DNA of 64,000 bases from contig NZ_CP083808.1 of the NCBI RefSeq assembly GCF_020149765.1, forward strand, positions 62,001 to 126,000, given 5' to 3'. The position numbers were made by a program, and so were the translations under genes. The notes beneath the pieces were generated by a model. It ran no database searches. It was not told the DNA's origin and saw only the letters and a program-made list of their open reading frames with translations. Origin of the DNA: Pantoea agglomerans. GTDB lineage: Bacteria; Pseudomonadota; Gammaproteobacteria; Enterobacterales; Enterobacteriaceae. Positions within the stretch are counted from its first letter, which is position 1, and every line of letters starts with the position of its first letter. This document shows positions 1 to 9,012 of this stretch, one piece after another.

Positions 1-42
1 CAGATGATCGTTTTTGCGTTTCGTCAGGTCCGTGTCCTTCAT
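1..42 (-). CDS. idi: Type II isopentenyl-diphosphate isomerase, N-terminal fragment (runs off the window)
   Basis: Only the first 14 codons are present. They read MKDTDLTKRKNDHL, matching the start of the FMN-dependent type II IPP isomerase (Fni) encoded in Pantoea carotenoid clusters. The enzyme interconverts isopentenyl and dimethylallyl diphosphate, feeding GGPP synthesis. A GGAG lies 5 bases before the ATG. It follows crtE after 34 bases on the same strand, so both are probably co-transcribed, with the rest of the crt operon beyond the left edge. Identification rests on a short peptide plus context. Confidence 0.8.
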   Translation of the reverse strand, partial: MKDTDLTKRKNDHL

Positions 43-76
43 TGCTGCTCCATATACTCAGACAGGAAACGCGCGG

Positions 77-985
77 TCAGCCGACCATAGCGAGTTTTTT
101 ATCGAACCAGGCCTGCACGAAGTGCCGGGTGGCGTAGCCGCTGTCGCAGGCCGAAGCGAGGTGGCGATCGGCGCGTCGCAGATGGTCGCGCAGGCGCTTT
201 TCTACCGCTTTGCTGCCCAGCATGTTCACCAGCGTCGATTTCCCCACGTCCTGATGGGCATCTTTTCCCGTGTCGCTCTGGCCGTCGGTCAGGTCGTCCA
301 GCAGCTGAAAGGCCTGGCCGAGATCCCGCGCGAAGCGGTGCAGCTTTTCACGCGACGCCAGCGGCGCGCCGGCGATGATGGCGGCCATCTGCATCGCCGC
401 GCTGAACAGCGCGCTGGTTTTAAAGTGGTTGGTCAGCTGAATGGCGTCGGCGCTGCGCGGCTGGCCGCCTTCGGTCAGATCGAGAAACTGTCCCTGCACC
501 AGCCCCTGAATGCCGACTGAATGGGAAAGCTCCGCCACGGCCTGGGTCTTCGCCTGGCTGCTGATGCCGTCCGCCAGCGCAATCACGCCGAAGGCGCGGC
601 TCAGCAGGGCGACGGCGGCGAGAATCGCCACCGGCTCGCCGAACTGGCGATGGATTGTCGGCCGGCCGCGCCGCAGTTCGGCATCGTCCATGCAGGGAAT
701 ATCGTCGAGTATCAGCGAGGCGGCATGCACCATCTCGACGGCGCAGGCGAAGTCGAGCAGCCCGCTGAGTTCGTCGCGATAGCCAAGGTCGTGAGCGGCC
801 AGCATCAGCAGTACCGGCCGGATGCGTTTGCCCGGCGCCAGCGCGCCTTCGCGCATGGCGAGCCCCACGCAGTCGCGTTCGCTTTCTACCGGCAGCAGTC
901 GGTCAAGACGCTGTTCAATAATCGCCAGTAACATCAGGGGATCGCTGTAGATGAGGGTAGAGTCTCTTTCAGCAAAAATGGTCAT
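77..985 (-). CDS. crtE: Geranylgeranyl diphosphate synthase CrtE
   Basis: This 302-residue trans-isoprenyl diphosphate synthase condenses farnesyl and isopentenyl diphosphate to GGPP, the first committed carotenoid precursor. Both aspartate-rich Mg-diphosphate motifs are present: DDIPCMD at residues 94-100 and DDLTD at 230-234. The GKRIRP substrate motif lies near residue 52. The start was set at the ATG at 985 because AAGGA lies 8 bases upstream; an in-frame ATG at 1033 has no ribosome binding site. The gene is followed by idi, as in Pantoea crtE-idi-crtXYIBZ clusters. Sequence similarity to Pantoea CrtE is strong by eye. Confidence 0.95.
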   Translation of the reverse strand: MTIFAERDSTLIYSDPLMLLAIIEQRLDRLLPVESERDCVGLAMREGALAPGKRIRPVLLMLAAHDLGYRDELSGLLDFACAVEMVHAASLILDDIPCMDDAELRRGRPTIHRQFGEPVAILAAVALLSRAFGVIALADGISSQAKTQAVAELSHSVGIQGLVQGQFLDLTEGGQPRSADAIQLTNHFKTSALFSAAMQMAAIIAGAPLASREKLHRFARDLGQAFQLLDDLTDGQSDTGKDAHQDVGKSTLVNMLGSKAVEKRLRDHLRRADRHLASACDSGYATRHFVQAWFDKKLAMVG

Positions 986-1212
986 AATGGCAGTCCTTAC
1001 TTGCAGGTGAGCGTCGGCCTGTCGTAATTGCAAATGAACAAAGTGGCGCAGAAAGAGCCATCTAATAATTAACGTCGAACCTGTTATTTTTAGCGTCGTC
1101 GCAGATCAGCATTGTTGTTTGGTTTTGGCGAGACGGTGAAATAAAGCGTAGTCGAGAATTCGCCTGCTGAAGGGCAAAACGGAGATAAGTGATAATAAAA
1201 TAATAATTTTAT

Positions 1213-1800
1213 TCACGAACTAAGTGCCGGGTCAGATGGCGCCGCGGCAGTGGAAAGCAGCTGGTTGAGCAAAGCAATAGCCTGCCTGACCTCCTGCGGC
1301 GTCAGCGCGCCATCTCTGGCGAAGCGCACCACCCCCTGTGCGTCCAGCAGCATCACGGCGGAGCCGTGCGGCGTCAGCTGCCAGCTGTTGCGCGCCACAC
1401 CGCTGCTGTCGATCACGAAATGCTGCCAGGGCGCGTCGCGCTTGCTCGATTTAATGCTGCGCTCGACAAAAATGGCGCTGCCTGGAATGGCGTCGTCGGT
1501 ATTGACGATAGTGGTGGTCTGAAAGCGGCTGCGCGGAAAGTTTGCCTGTTGGACGGCGGCGATCAGCGGCGCGTTTTGCTCTTTGGCCGACAGCCGCCCG
1601 GCGACGTGGATCACCATGCGGACTTTGCCGGTCAGCGACTGGCTGCTCCAGCGCTGATAGCCCAGCATCTCATGCTGCATCACCAGCTCGCCCTCGTTGG
1701 CGATAAAGACCGGCGGAAGAGGTTTTCCCGTTTCAACGCTGTGTGCAGCGGCAAGGAGAGGAAACAGCAGGCTGATAAGCAGCAGTGGGTAGAGTTTCAC
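1213..1800 (-). CDS. ytfJ: YtfJ-family periplasmic protein
   Basis: A protein of about 195 residues closely matching E. coli YtfJ, including the stretches AGRxSAKExNA and TTTIVNTDDAIPGS. YtfJ proteins have a thioredoxin-like fold and are exported to the periplasm; their exact role is not established. The N-terminus is a good signal peptide (MKLYPLLLISLLFPLLAAA, cleavage probably before HS). No ATG start fits: candidates are GTG at 1800, which begins the signal peptide directly and has AGGA 3 bases upstream, or GTG at 1812, four codons earlier. Stand-alone gene facing the carotenoid genes' direction. Confidence 0.85.
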   Translation of the reverse strand: MKLYPLLLISLLFPLLAAAHSVETGKPLPPVFIANEGELVMQHEMLGYQRWSSQSLTGKVRMVIHVAGRLSAKEQNAPLIAAVQQANFPRSRFQTTTIVNTDDAIPGSAIFVERSIKSSKRDAPWQHFVIDSSGVARNSWQLTPHGSAVMLLDAQGVVRFARDGALTPQEVRQAIALLNQLLSTAAAPSDPALSS

Positions 1801-1984
1801 GCATCCTCGCACGCAGAAGGAAAGAGCCTCAAGCCTGGGTGAAAATCTGCCGCTTCGCCAGTTAAGAAATGATGAATTTTTACGCTTTGCTCAAAATTTA
1901 ATCACTGGTTCAATGCGCCAGATCAAACAACGCGCGGTGAAAGGAATCGAAGATGCAGTGAATCGCTCGCAAAAGGAGATGGGT

Positions 1985-2197
1985 ATGAAAAGTGAATTGA
2001 TGACGCTGTCTGATGTTGCGCGCTACCTGGGGGTCTCTCCGCTGAGGCTGGTGCGTGCCTACTGCAATCGCGGATCGCTGGATGGGGTACCACTGCCGGC
2101 GCCGCTGCAAAACGTAGCGTTCAGAGAACGCTGCTGGTCGCGCGAAGAGGTACGTCAGTTCCGGCACCGACTACAGCGCGCCCGTCACCACGCCTGA
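1985..2197 (+). CDS. Small helix-turn-helix protein
   Basis: A 70-residue protein. Residues 6-25 (MTLSDVARYLGVSPLRLVRA) form a clear helix-turn-helix of the MerR/excisionase (AlpA-like) type, followed by a basic tail rich in Arg. The ATG at 1985 has AAGGAG 6 bases upstream; the reading frame extends upstream to 1913 without a better start. It converges on the pirin gene and shares a terminator hairpin with it. No integrase lies nearby, so whether it is an excisionase-like factor or a small transcriptional regulator cannot be decided. Confidence 0.65.
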   Translation: MKSELMTLSDVARYLGVSPLRLVRAYCNRGSLDGVPLPAPLQNVAFRERCWSREEVRQFRHRLQRARHHA

Positions 2198-2202
2198 TAA
2201 AA

Positions 2203-2226
2203 AAGGGAAGGTGTTCACCTTCCCTT
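2203..2226. terminator. Bidirectional terminator hairpin
   Basis: Perfect 11-bp inverted repeat AAGGGAAGGTG / CACCTTCCCTT with a 2-base loop between two convergent genes. On the - strand it is followed by a T-run, so it is best placed to end the pirin transcript. Confidence 0.8.
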
Positions 2227-2230
2227 ATTA

Positions 2231-2938
2231 TCAACTGCCGCTAACGGTTCCGCTCATCACGCCGGTCGCTTCCGCATCCACCAGAAAACAGATCAGCGTG
2301 GCGTCGCGCTCGGCGGTTACCTCTGGCAATGCGTCGGCGTCACCGGCCACGTCCCCTTTATGCAGACGCTGTCCCTCCAGATTCACCACGCCGTCCAGCA
2401 CCGCCAGCCAGGGCGCGAAGCCGGGCAGCGCGGGCACCGCCAGCGTTTTGCCGCGCTCCAGCCGTACGTCGTAGATATGCACCGCCTGACGCAGCGTCAG
2501 CGGCGCGGCACTGCCTTCCGGCCCCGCCAGCCATGTCCAGGCGTTATGGGCGACGCCGTCAGCGCGCTCCAGCAGCTGGGTTTTCGCTTCGCCTCCGGCG
2601 CGCGCCGGGCGGATAAACGCCTGCAACAGTTCAGCTTCAATCAGCGGCGCGGACTCTTCATGCCGCAGACCATCACCCGCATTTACCACCATTACCCGTT
2701 TAGCCGACAGCGGCGTGCGCTCGCCCTGCGGGTCGGTATGCTGCACCGAGCCGCGCCAGACGTAGCTGAGGATGTCATCGTTCACATGCTCATGCATCGG
2801 AATGCGCGCGCCGAGCTTGAGCGTTGTCATATCGACAATCGCCAGCGGCCCAAAGCGTTCGCCGGGGCGAAGACGGCGAATGGTAAAGGGACCATATTCA
2901 AACAGCTGGCCGCGATGGGCACGCACAATGTTCATCAT
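2231..2938 (-). CDS. Pirin-family bicupin protein
   Basis: A 235-residue protein with the pirin layout of two cupin barrels. The N-terminal cupin has the metal-ligand pattern MHEHVNDDILSYV (near residues 48-60) and a later GDGLRHEE. Pirins bind a single iron; some bacterial members have quercetin 2,3-dioxygenase activity, but physiological substrates are mostly unknown. The second cupin (about residues 140-230) lacks obvious ligands, as usual. A second pirin gene, of the YhhW type, occurs at 34941; the two are clearly different subfamilies. Single gene, ended by the hairpin at 2203. Confidence 0.85.
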   Translation of the reverse strand: MMNIVRAHRGQLFEYGPFTIRRLRPGERFGPLAIVDMTTLKLGARIPMHEHVNDDILSYVWRGSVQHTDPQGERTPLSAKRVMVVNAGDGLRHEESAPLIEAELLQAFIRPARAGGEAKTQLLERADGVAHNAWTWLAGPEGSAAPLTLRQAVHIYDVRLERGKTLAVPALPGFAPWLAVLDGVVNLEGQRLHKGDVAGDADALPEVTAERDATLICFLVDAEATGVMSGTVSGS

Positions 2939-3330
2939 CTTCTCCTGTTATGAGCTTACAGAGGGATAATAAACCTGCTGGAAAAGAAGAGAAGGAGGGG
3001 GAATTGCTGAGAGAGTTCAGTTTTTTTGAACAAGCCGCCCGCCACGGCGGGCGGGCAGCCTGCGCCTTTACTTACCCTGTTCGTCGCTCTCGCCGGGTAA
3101 GTCACCAGCTATTTAATCAATCAAAATTCAGAGGCTTAACGGTGGTACAGCAACGTTATTCTGCATTCGCGCTAAGCATCAAACCACTCTTTACCTCTGC
3201 CCGCTGTGTACTTATCTGTTATGGAGGGTGACGTGTGCCCTTTTAGCAAAGCGCTTTCCATGTTGCCAGGCATAAAGCCTGCCGGGCAGTGAGGAAAGTT
3301 TTTCAGGCGGTAACGCCTGTGATATGCCGT
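2939..3330. other. Intergenic region without a gene
   Basis: No convincing coding sequence. A GC-rich hairpin (GCCCGCC ... GGCGGGC, around 3035-3052) lies near its start; it could be a terminator-like or REP-like structure but has no T-run. Confidence 0.5.
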
Positions 3331-3690
3331 CTATTCACGATAATAGGGAATATCGACGGGATAGAGATTTTTTAAACTTAATAACCGACAACTGACCAGC
3401 CGCTGATGGTCTTCATACCAGTAATAAAAATTTCCAGTTTTATGATTGAAAATCATTTCATCCATATTTGCGAACTGAAATAGCAAAAGAGACCCTTTTC
3501 GCGCGTGCCCGCCACCCGTTTCAAAGTGATCCGTGCCCCATGATTCCTGTGTGTGCTCATAACGATGGAGGATGACTTCAATCTGTCCACGCACGGGACA
3601 AAGCAGTCTGATATCGGAATTATCGAGGGAGAGAGCCTGTACCTTTGTGGAAGCCAATATAAGAAAAAGTGAGAGCAAAGCATATTTCAT
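3331..3690 (-). CDS. Small secreted hypothetical protein
   Basis: A 119-residue protein with a typical Sec signal peptide (MKYALLSLFLILASTKVQA, cleavage probably after residue 19). The mature part contains two cysteines that could form a disulfide, one near residue 31 and one near residue 101, plus aromatic stretches such as NFYYWYEDHQ. The ATG at 3690 is preceded by AAGGA at 7 bases. I do not recognise the family; a periplasmic location is inferred. Confidence 0.6.
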   Translation of the reverse strand: MKYALLSLFLILASTKVQALSLDNSDIRLLCPVRGQIEVILHRYEHTQESWGTDHFETGGGHARKGSLLLFQFANMDEMIFNHKTGNFYYWYEDHQRLVSCRLLSLKNLYPVDIPYYRE

Positions 3691-4086
3691 CTGGGTGTCC
3701 TTTTTTTCCGGCTTTATGGCATTCCGTCAGGCACCTTTCATTGAGTTCGGTCATACCGGCTATTTAACTGATGGCGAAACAGACAACCTGAGATAGCGAA
3801 CGACCGGATGCGATCTGTCAGGCCTGTTTTGGCAAAACTGATGGAGTAAGAGGCTGGCGCCGCCTGCTGGATTCCTGGGGAAGACTCCCGGTACCAGATT
3901 GTGCTGGTGCAGAGGGAATATCCCCGGACATCTGTATCTGTTAATGGCAGGCAGGGGTAAAAGGAGACCGCGCACGGAAGCAAAATGGGCTTTCGGCGCG
4001 GTTTTTGTGGTCTGAAAGGGCGACCAGACTTGTTGCTTTATACGCAGCGACTTTTTTAATCAGAAATCATCCTTGATTAACGGGTT
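3691..4086. other. Intergenic region without a gene
   Basis: Short overlapping frames only, without ribosome binding sites or recognisable protein character. It separates the secreted hypothetical gene from the PepSY gene. Confidence 0.5.
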
Positions 4087-5814
4087 TTAATCCCCGCTAT
4101 CACTGCTCTCGCCGAGGAAGAAATACCACAGCGGAATCGACATCAGGCCGGTAAAGACCGAGGTATAGAGGATCACCATCAACCCCTGGGTGACATACAT
4201 CAGCAGCGACCAGTCGCTAAAGGCGATCTGATACTGATCGATCACGCCGCTGATAATGGCCTTGCCCATTACCGTGCCGACAATCAGCCACAGAATCACC
4301 ACGCTGCGCAGGAAATAACGCATCTCTTTCCGCTTTTCAGCGAAGCGTCCGCGCACGATGCCCAACGGCGACTGCTGATCCAGCGGCGCTTCCGGCTGCG
4401 GCATGGCGGCGCGCTGCGCCCTGCGCCAGCGCAGCAGATCGAGCGCGACAAACGCCAGCAGGCTGGCGCCCATTACCGGCAGCGCCCAGCCCAGCGCCAG
4501 CGCGACCATCAGTGAGACGGCCTGCGCGTAGCGCGGCATCGCCAGCCAGGCGATAACCAGCGTTTGCGCCGGGTTCTGCACCGGCAGCGCCGGACGACGG
4601 ATCCACCACATGCGGTAGCCGAACGCGATGGTGGCGCACAGGCCAAAGCCAAAAAAGGCCAGCAGCAGCTGATTGGGCCAGCCAAACAGCACGCCCATAT
4701 GGGCGTCAACGCCCCAGCGGGTCAGCTTCGCCACCAGCGGAAAGTGCGCGAACTCAACGCGGTCGACGATAGCAAACGTCGCCGGATCCACCGAAACGGC
4801 ATCAACCTGACTCGGCCAGCTGCGATCGATCTCGCTGACCGTCCAGGCCTGGCCGTCCGCTTTCGGCTGGCGCAGCTCCAGTTTTGCGGCGTGAATATCG
4901 GCGCGGCGTGCGGCGTTAAGCACGCTGTCCCAGTCAGCGTCCCGGACATTCACGGCGTGAGCCGGTTTGGCTGGCATCGCCATACCGCTCATATCCATGC
5001 CGTCCATCTGCGGCATTGCGTGATGGTCGGCATGGGGATCGGCGCTGGCGGCGGGCGCGCTGGCGTCCAGTGCGGTGCGCACCTGCGGCGTCATCCAGCC
5101 CAGCTCGCTGCGCATTTTATCAATGTTGCCGCCTGCCCACTGCGACCAGGTCAGGCCGGTGACCGAAAAGAACAGCAGGCCGAGCGACAGCGCCAGGCCA
5201 AGGGTAATATGCCAGTGGCGGGCGAAGGCGAAGCCCGACGTGGGCTTTTTCACCTTTCTGCGCGGACGCGTGCCGAGCCACAGCACCAGACCGCCGAGGG
5301 CGGCGACCCAAAGCCAGGAGGCAGCCAGTTCGCTGTAGAGGCGGCCAGCGTCGCCCAGCAGCAGACCGCGATGCAGCTGATCCAGCCACATGCGCAGCGG
5401 CAGCACGCCGCTGGTGCCGTAAACCGTCATATCGCCCTTAACCTGCAGGGTATAGGGATCGATAAACACCGAGCGCGACTCAGACGGACCGAGATCGCTC
5501 TGGCTGAACTGCACGCGGGTCGTATCCTGCGCGCCAGGGGCCGGCCGCACCGCATAAACCTGCGCCGCCTCGCCGATATGACGCCGCGCCGCGGCGACCT
5601 GGGCCGAAAGCGGCTGCGCCGTTCCCTGCGGCTCGGTGGTGAGCGCTGAAGCGTAAAGCACATTCTCAATCTGCGGCGTCAGCACGTAGAGGGTGCCGGT
5701 CAGCGCAGCAATAAAGATAAAGGGAGCGATAAACAGCCCGATGTAAAAGTGCAGGCGGCGTAAAAAATTGAATAACGCGCCGCGCGGCGGCGCCGTTTCC
5801 CGAAGTGATGACAT
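4087..5814 (-). CDS. PepSY-domain integral membrane protein, copper/iron type, with extra C-terminal membrane domain
   Basis: A 575-residue PepSY-associated transmembrane protein, predicted in the inner membrane. TM segments lie near residues 22-47, 160-183 (followed by the basic RPRRKVKKP), 200-225, 385-405 and 425-455. A His/Met-rich loop near residues 262-283 (ADPHADHHAMPQMDGMDMSG) points to copper or another soft metal. The last 80 or so residues, after a charged linker (RGRFAEKRKEMRYF), form two further TM helices that look like an added small-membrane-protein domain; I recall DUF2534 proteins of this kind but cannot verify it. The upstream neighbour is an equally Met/His-rich DUF2946 gene, supporting a metal-homeostasis pair. 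Confidence 0.8.
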   Translation of the reverse strand: MSSLRETAPPRGALFNFLRRLHFYIGLFIAPFIFIAALTGTLYVLTPQIENVLYASALTTEPQGTAQPLSAQVAAARRHIGEAAQVYAVRPAPGAQDTTRVQFSQSDLGPSESRSVFIDPYTLQVKGDMTVYGTSGVLPLRMWLDQLHRGLLLGDAGRLYSELAASWLWVAALGGLVLWLGTRPRRKVKKPTSGFAFARHWHITLGLALSLGLLFFSVTGLTWSQWAGGNIDKMRSELGWMTPQVRTALDASAPAASADPHADHHAMPQMDGMDMSGMAMPAKPAHAVNVRDADWDSVLNAARRADIHAAKLELRQPKADGQAWTVSEIDRSWPSQVDAVSVDPATFAIVDRVEFAHFPLVAKLTRWGVDAHMGVLFGWPNQLLLAFFGFGLCATIAFGYRMWWIRRPALPVQNPAQTLVIAWLAMPRYAQAVSLMVALALGWALPVMGASLLAFVALDLLRWRRAQRAAMPQPEAPLDQQSPLGIVRGRFAEKRKEMRYFLRSVVILWLIVGTVMGKAIISGVIDQYQIAFSDWSLLMYVTQGLMVILYTSVFTGLMSIPLWYFFLGESSDSGD

Positions 5815-5889
5815 AGCACATCCATTTTTATTCAGTTAAAGACGAACCCGTTTCCGTCGCTTTACAGGGCGGAAAGGCAGGTATTCTGA

Positions 5890-6309
5890 TTAAAAAGCGC
5901 AGCGGGAAGGCGGGGCGCGAGGCCGGTAGACGCGGCGTTGGCGTCGGCACGGCGGCGGGTCCGCGCGCTGCGTCGGCGGCGGCGCGCGGGAGATCAGCAT
6001 CATCAGCCAGAGAAGGGGAACCGCAGCCCAGATCATCAGCGGCACATGCACCAGCAGCTCGCAGTAGCCGCAGGCGATACCCTCTTCCCCCGCCATCATA
6101 TGACCCGGGGGCATCATGGCGTCGTCCATATGATGCATCATCGGCATGGCTTCGGCGCCGTGCGGCATCGGCATCATCGGAGCGGCCATTGCGCCAGCAT
6201 GGCGCGCCATCAGATCCTTCGACACCACGGGCGCGACAAACAGCAGAAGCACCGCCAGGATAGCCAGGCAGGCGCTGAGTCGCTGTTGCAACGGGGTGAA
6301 AAAGGTCAT
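5890..6309 (-). CDS. DUF2946-family Met/His-rich membrane protein
   Basis: About 139 residues: an N-terminal TM or signal segment (residues 11-30), then a metal-binding-looking stretch rich in Met and His (MPMPHGAEAMPMMHHMDD region, residues 47-75). A conserved GxACGYCELLVH motif follows near residue 82, then a second TM segment and a proline/arginine-rich tail. DUF2946 proteins are copper-associated in other proteobacteria. The ATG at 6309 was chosen over an in-frame TTG at 6312. It lies 75 bases upstream of the PepSY gene, so the two probably form an operon. Confidence 0.75.
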   Translation of the reverse strand: MTFFTPLQQRLSACLAILAVLLLFVAPVVSKDLMARHAGAMAAPMMPMPHGAEAMPMMHHMDDAMMPPGHMMAGEEGIACGYCELLVHVPLMIWAAVPLLWLMMLISRAPPPTQRADPPPCRRQRRVYRPRAPPSRCAF

Positions 6310-6430
6310 CAAAACATCACTGGCTGGTAAACGTCAGGCGCTATTTTACCGCGTTACGGCGATAAACGGGGCTAATTCCGTAAAAATTCTTAGGCTTTGC
6401 CTGTATCGTCTGAGCACCACGCCGTACCCG

Positions 6431-7351
6431 CTAGAAAACAGAGCTGCCGAGACGCTCGCTGAGCAGCTCCAGCGCAGCGGTGCCCGCCAGCGAATTGCCG
6501 ATGGCGTCCAGGCCCGGCGACCAGACCGCAATGCTCATTTTACTGGGAATAATGGCGATGATGCCGCCGCCGACGCCCGACTTCGCTGGCATGCCGACGC
6601 GCCAGGCGAACTCGCCCGCGCCGTCATACATGCCGCTGGTGATCATCAGCGCGTTAATCTGTCTCGCCTGACGCGGGGTGATAATCTGCGCGCCGTCGGC
6701 CGTTTTGCCCTGGTTTGCCAGATAGACAAAGCTGCGCGCCAGCTCGACGCAGTTCATCGACAGCGAGCAGTAGTGGAAGTAGGTCTGCATCACCTTGCTG
6801 ACGTCGTTATGAAAATTGCCGAACGACTTCATCAGCCAGGCGATAGCGGCGTTGCGCGCCGAGTGCTCATACTCGGAGCGGGCGACGTGGCGATCGTAAT
6901 GAATATCGGGCTGGCCGCTCAGCTGACGCACAATCTCCAGCATGCGCTGGCGCGGCGCGGTCAGGCGCGTTTCCAGCATATCGCATATCACCAGCGCCCC
7001 GGCGTTGATAAAGGGATTGCGCGGCTTGCCGTGCTCCAGCTCCAGCTGTACCAGCGAGTTAAACGGCTGGCCAGAGGGCTCTTTGCCGACGCGCTGCCAG
7101 ATTTCATCATCGGAGTAGCGGGTGAGCGCTACGCTTAGCGACAGCACTTTAGAGATGGACTGGATAGAGAAGCGCTCCTGCGCGTCGCCTGCCTGCCAGT
7201 ACTGACCGTCCGGCGTCGCCACGGCGATGCCGAGCGCATGCGCGGGCGCTTCGGCCAGCGCGGGAATATAGCTGGCGACGCTGCCGCGCGCGGTAAGCGG
7301 GCGCACCTGCTCCAGAATCTCTTCCAGTAGCGCGTTGCTGAGTTCGGTCAC
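6431..7351 (-). CDS. glsB: Glutaminase (beta-lactamase-fold)
   Basis: A 306-residue glutaminase that hydrolyses L-glutamine to glutamate and ammonia in the cytosol. It is very similar to E. coli YneH/GlsB along its whole length. The SxxK catalytic motif is Ser65-Ile-Ser-Lys68 in [13 protein letters not shown], and other conserved blocks include [10 protein letters not shown] and [17 protein letters not shown]. The start is a GTG with AAGGAGA 7 bases upstream. It is transcribed alone, with a cupin gene divergent on the other side. Confidence 0.93.
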   Translation of the reverse strand: MTELSNALLEEILEQVRPLTARGSVASYIPALAEAPAHALGIAVATPDGQYWQAGDAQERFSIQSISKVLSLSVALTRYSDDEIWQRVGKEPSGQPFNSLVQLELEHGKPRNPFINAGALVICDMLETRLTAPRQRMLEIVRQLSGQPDIHYDRHVARSEYEHSARNAAIAWLMKSFGNFHNDVSKVMQTYFHYCSLSMNCVELARSFVYLANQGKTADGAQIITPRQARQINALMITSGMYDGAGEFAWRVGMPAKSGVGGGIIAIIPSKMSIAVWSPGLDAIGNSLAGTAALELLSERLGSSVF

Positions 7352-7464
7352 GAGTGAATCTCCTTTTCTGAGGCGTCTGGCGCCGGATAATGAACGCGAG
7401 TCGCCGCTGAATCAATGCAGCGCGTGTAAAATATGTGAACTCTCACCGCGACCCCGAGGCCGCT

Positions 7465-7815
7465 ATGTTAACCAGTCTGTTTGACGCTTTCCCGCAGGCC
7501 GCCGAGCGCGGCGAACAAGAGACCTTTGAGGCGCTGCTGCGCCGACCCGATCTTTGCATCGAACGGATTATCTCGACCGGACAGGCGAGCCCGCCCGGCT
7601 TCTGGTATTGCCAGCCGCAGGGCGAATGGGTGCTGGTGGTGCAGGGCGCGGCGGGCGTGCAGCTGGAGCATGAAGCCGAAGAGCGGGTGCTGCGCGCGGG
7701 CGATTTCATCCATCTGCCCGCGCAGACGCGCCATCGCGTGAACTGGACCAGCCGCGATGAACCGACGATCTGGCTGGCGGTCCATTACGCGCTGCCGCCA
7801 GAGAGAGAGGATTGA
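7465..7815 (+). CDS. Single-domain cupin protein
   Basis: A 116-residue single cupin. The core is WVLVVQGAAGVQLEHEAEE followed by the second cupin motif GDFIHLPAQTRHRV, in which His residues are the likely metal ligands. Small cupins of this type occur across Enterobacterales without a known substrate. The ATG at 7465 was preferred over the frame's upstream start at 7435 because a GAGG lies before it and the protein then begins at a conserved-looking helix. Divergent from glsB and convergent with the MFS gene. Confidence 0.7.
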   Translation: MLTSLFDAFPQAAERGEQETFEALLRRPDLCIERIISTGQASPPGFWYCQPQGEWVLVVQGAAGVQLEHEAEERVLRAGDFIHLPAQTRHRVNWTSRDEPTIWLAVHYALPPERED

Positions 7816-7824
7816 TGGCTTAGC

Positions 7825-9012
7825 TCATATCTGTCTGCTGCTGCCGGCCAGCGGCGCCAGCAGCATCTGCGCAAAGCTCAGCACCGCCAGCAGGGTGAGC
7901 GGCAGCGTCCAGCCGCCGCTCTGCTGGTGCAAAATGCCGAAAGCGAGCGGGCCGAGCGCCGCCAGCGCATAGCCTACGCACTGCGCCATCCCGGAAAGCT
8001 GCGACGCCTGACGGTGATCGCGGGCGCGCAGGTTGAACAGCGACAGACAGAGCACCAGCGAGGCGCCCGCGCCTGACCCGGCGATAACGAGCCACAGCGC
8101 CGCCAGCTGCGGCAGCAGCAGCAGGCCGAGCATGCCGCAGAAAATAGCGGCGGAAGAGACCAGGGCGGTCAGGCGCGCGTCGCGCAGCCGTTTGAGCGCC
8201 ACCATACAGCCGAGGTTGGCAACAATGGCCACCGCCTGGTAGAGAAACAGCAGCCAGCCTGCTTCCGCCTGAGTGTAGCCAGTGCTCTGCGCGTAGGGCG
8301 TAAACCAGTCGATCAGGGTGTAAAACGCCAGCGACTGCAGCGCCATAAACAGCGAAACCTGCCAGCCGATGATCGATCGCCAGGGCGTGACGCCCGCGGA
8401 GAGGGAAGAGGGCGCGCCTGACGGGCCTGCTGCGCGCGGCGTCCGCAGCAGCGGCAGCCAGGCGAGCAGCGCGACAACCCCCGGCAGCGCCCAGACGCCG
8501 AGCGACAGCCGCCAGTCCGCCTCGGACAGGGCAGCAAGCGGCACGGCGATCCCCGACGCCAGACTGGCGGTCAGCGACATGGTCGCGGCATAGAGCCCGA
8601 TATATTTCGCGGTATGCTGGGTAAAGTCGCGTTTAATAAGCGGCGGCAGCAGCACGTTGGCGGCGGCGATCCCCGCGCTGAGCAGCGCCGTGCCGCTCCA
8701 GAGGGCAGCCTCGGCCGGCAGCCAGCGCAGGATTGAACCCAGCGTAATCAGCAGCAGCGCCGCCCAGAGGCTGCGCTCCAGACCGAAGCGATTGCCCAGC
8801 ATGGCGGCGAACGGCGCCAGCGCGGCGAACATCATCAGCGGAATAAAGTTGAAAAAGCCCGCGGCGGCGGCGCTCAGGCCGAAGGCGTGGCGAATGTTCT
8901 CCAGCACCGGGCCGACAGCGGTAATGGGCGCGCGCAGGTTAGCCGCGGTCAGCAGTAACACCAGCAGGAAAAAACCAGGTTGGGTAAGACGGGAAGCCCG
9001 TAGAAGAGTCAT
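7825..9012 (-). CDS. CynX/NimT-family MFS transporter
   Basis: About 395 residues with 12 hydrophobic segments. It resembles E. coli YeaN (NimT) and CynX, notably LLPPLIKRDF near residue 120 and ASQLSGMAQCVGYALAALGP near residue 335. CynX/NimT members move cyanate or 2-nitroimidazole-like small molecules, but the substrate here cannot be read from sequence. The start is uncertain: ATG at 9012 or GTG at 9033, neither with a strong ribosome binding site. Convergent with the cupin gene, separated by only 9 bases. Confidence 0.82.
   Translation of the reverse strand: MTLLRASRLTQPGFFLLVLLLTAANLRAPITAVGPVLENIRHAFGLSAAAAGFFNFIPLMMFAALAPFAAMLGNRFGLERSLWAALLLITLGSILRWLPAEAALWSGTALLSAGIAAANVLLPPLIKRDFTQHTAKYIGLYAATMSLTASLASGIAVPLAALSEADWRLSLGVWALPGVVALLAWLPLLRTPRAAGPSGAPSSLSAGVTPWRSIIGWQVSLFMALQSLAFYTLIDWFTPYAQSTGYTQAEAGWLLFLYQAVAIVANLGCMVALKRLRDARLTALVSSAAIFCGMLGLLLLPQLAALWLVIAGSGAGASLVLCLSLFNLRARDHRQASQLSGMAQCVGYALAALGPLAFGILHQQSGGWTLPLTLLAVLSFAQMLLAPLAGSSRQI

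Noticed and set aside
3035..3052. GC-rich hairpin as a gene terminator
   Set aside because: No T-run and no transcript obviously ending there; left as an unexplained structure.
4564..5649. 361-codon + strand frame
   Set aside because: Antisense shadow of the PepSY gene caused by high GC third positions.
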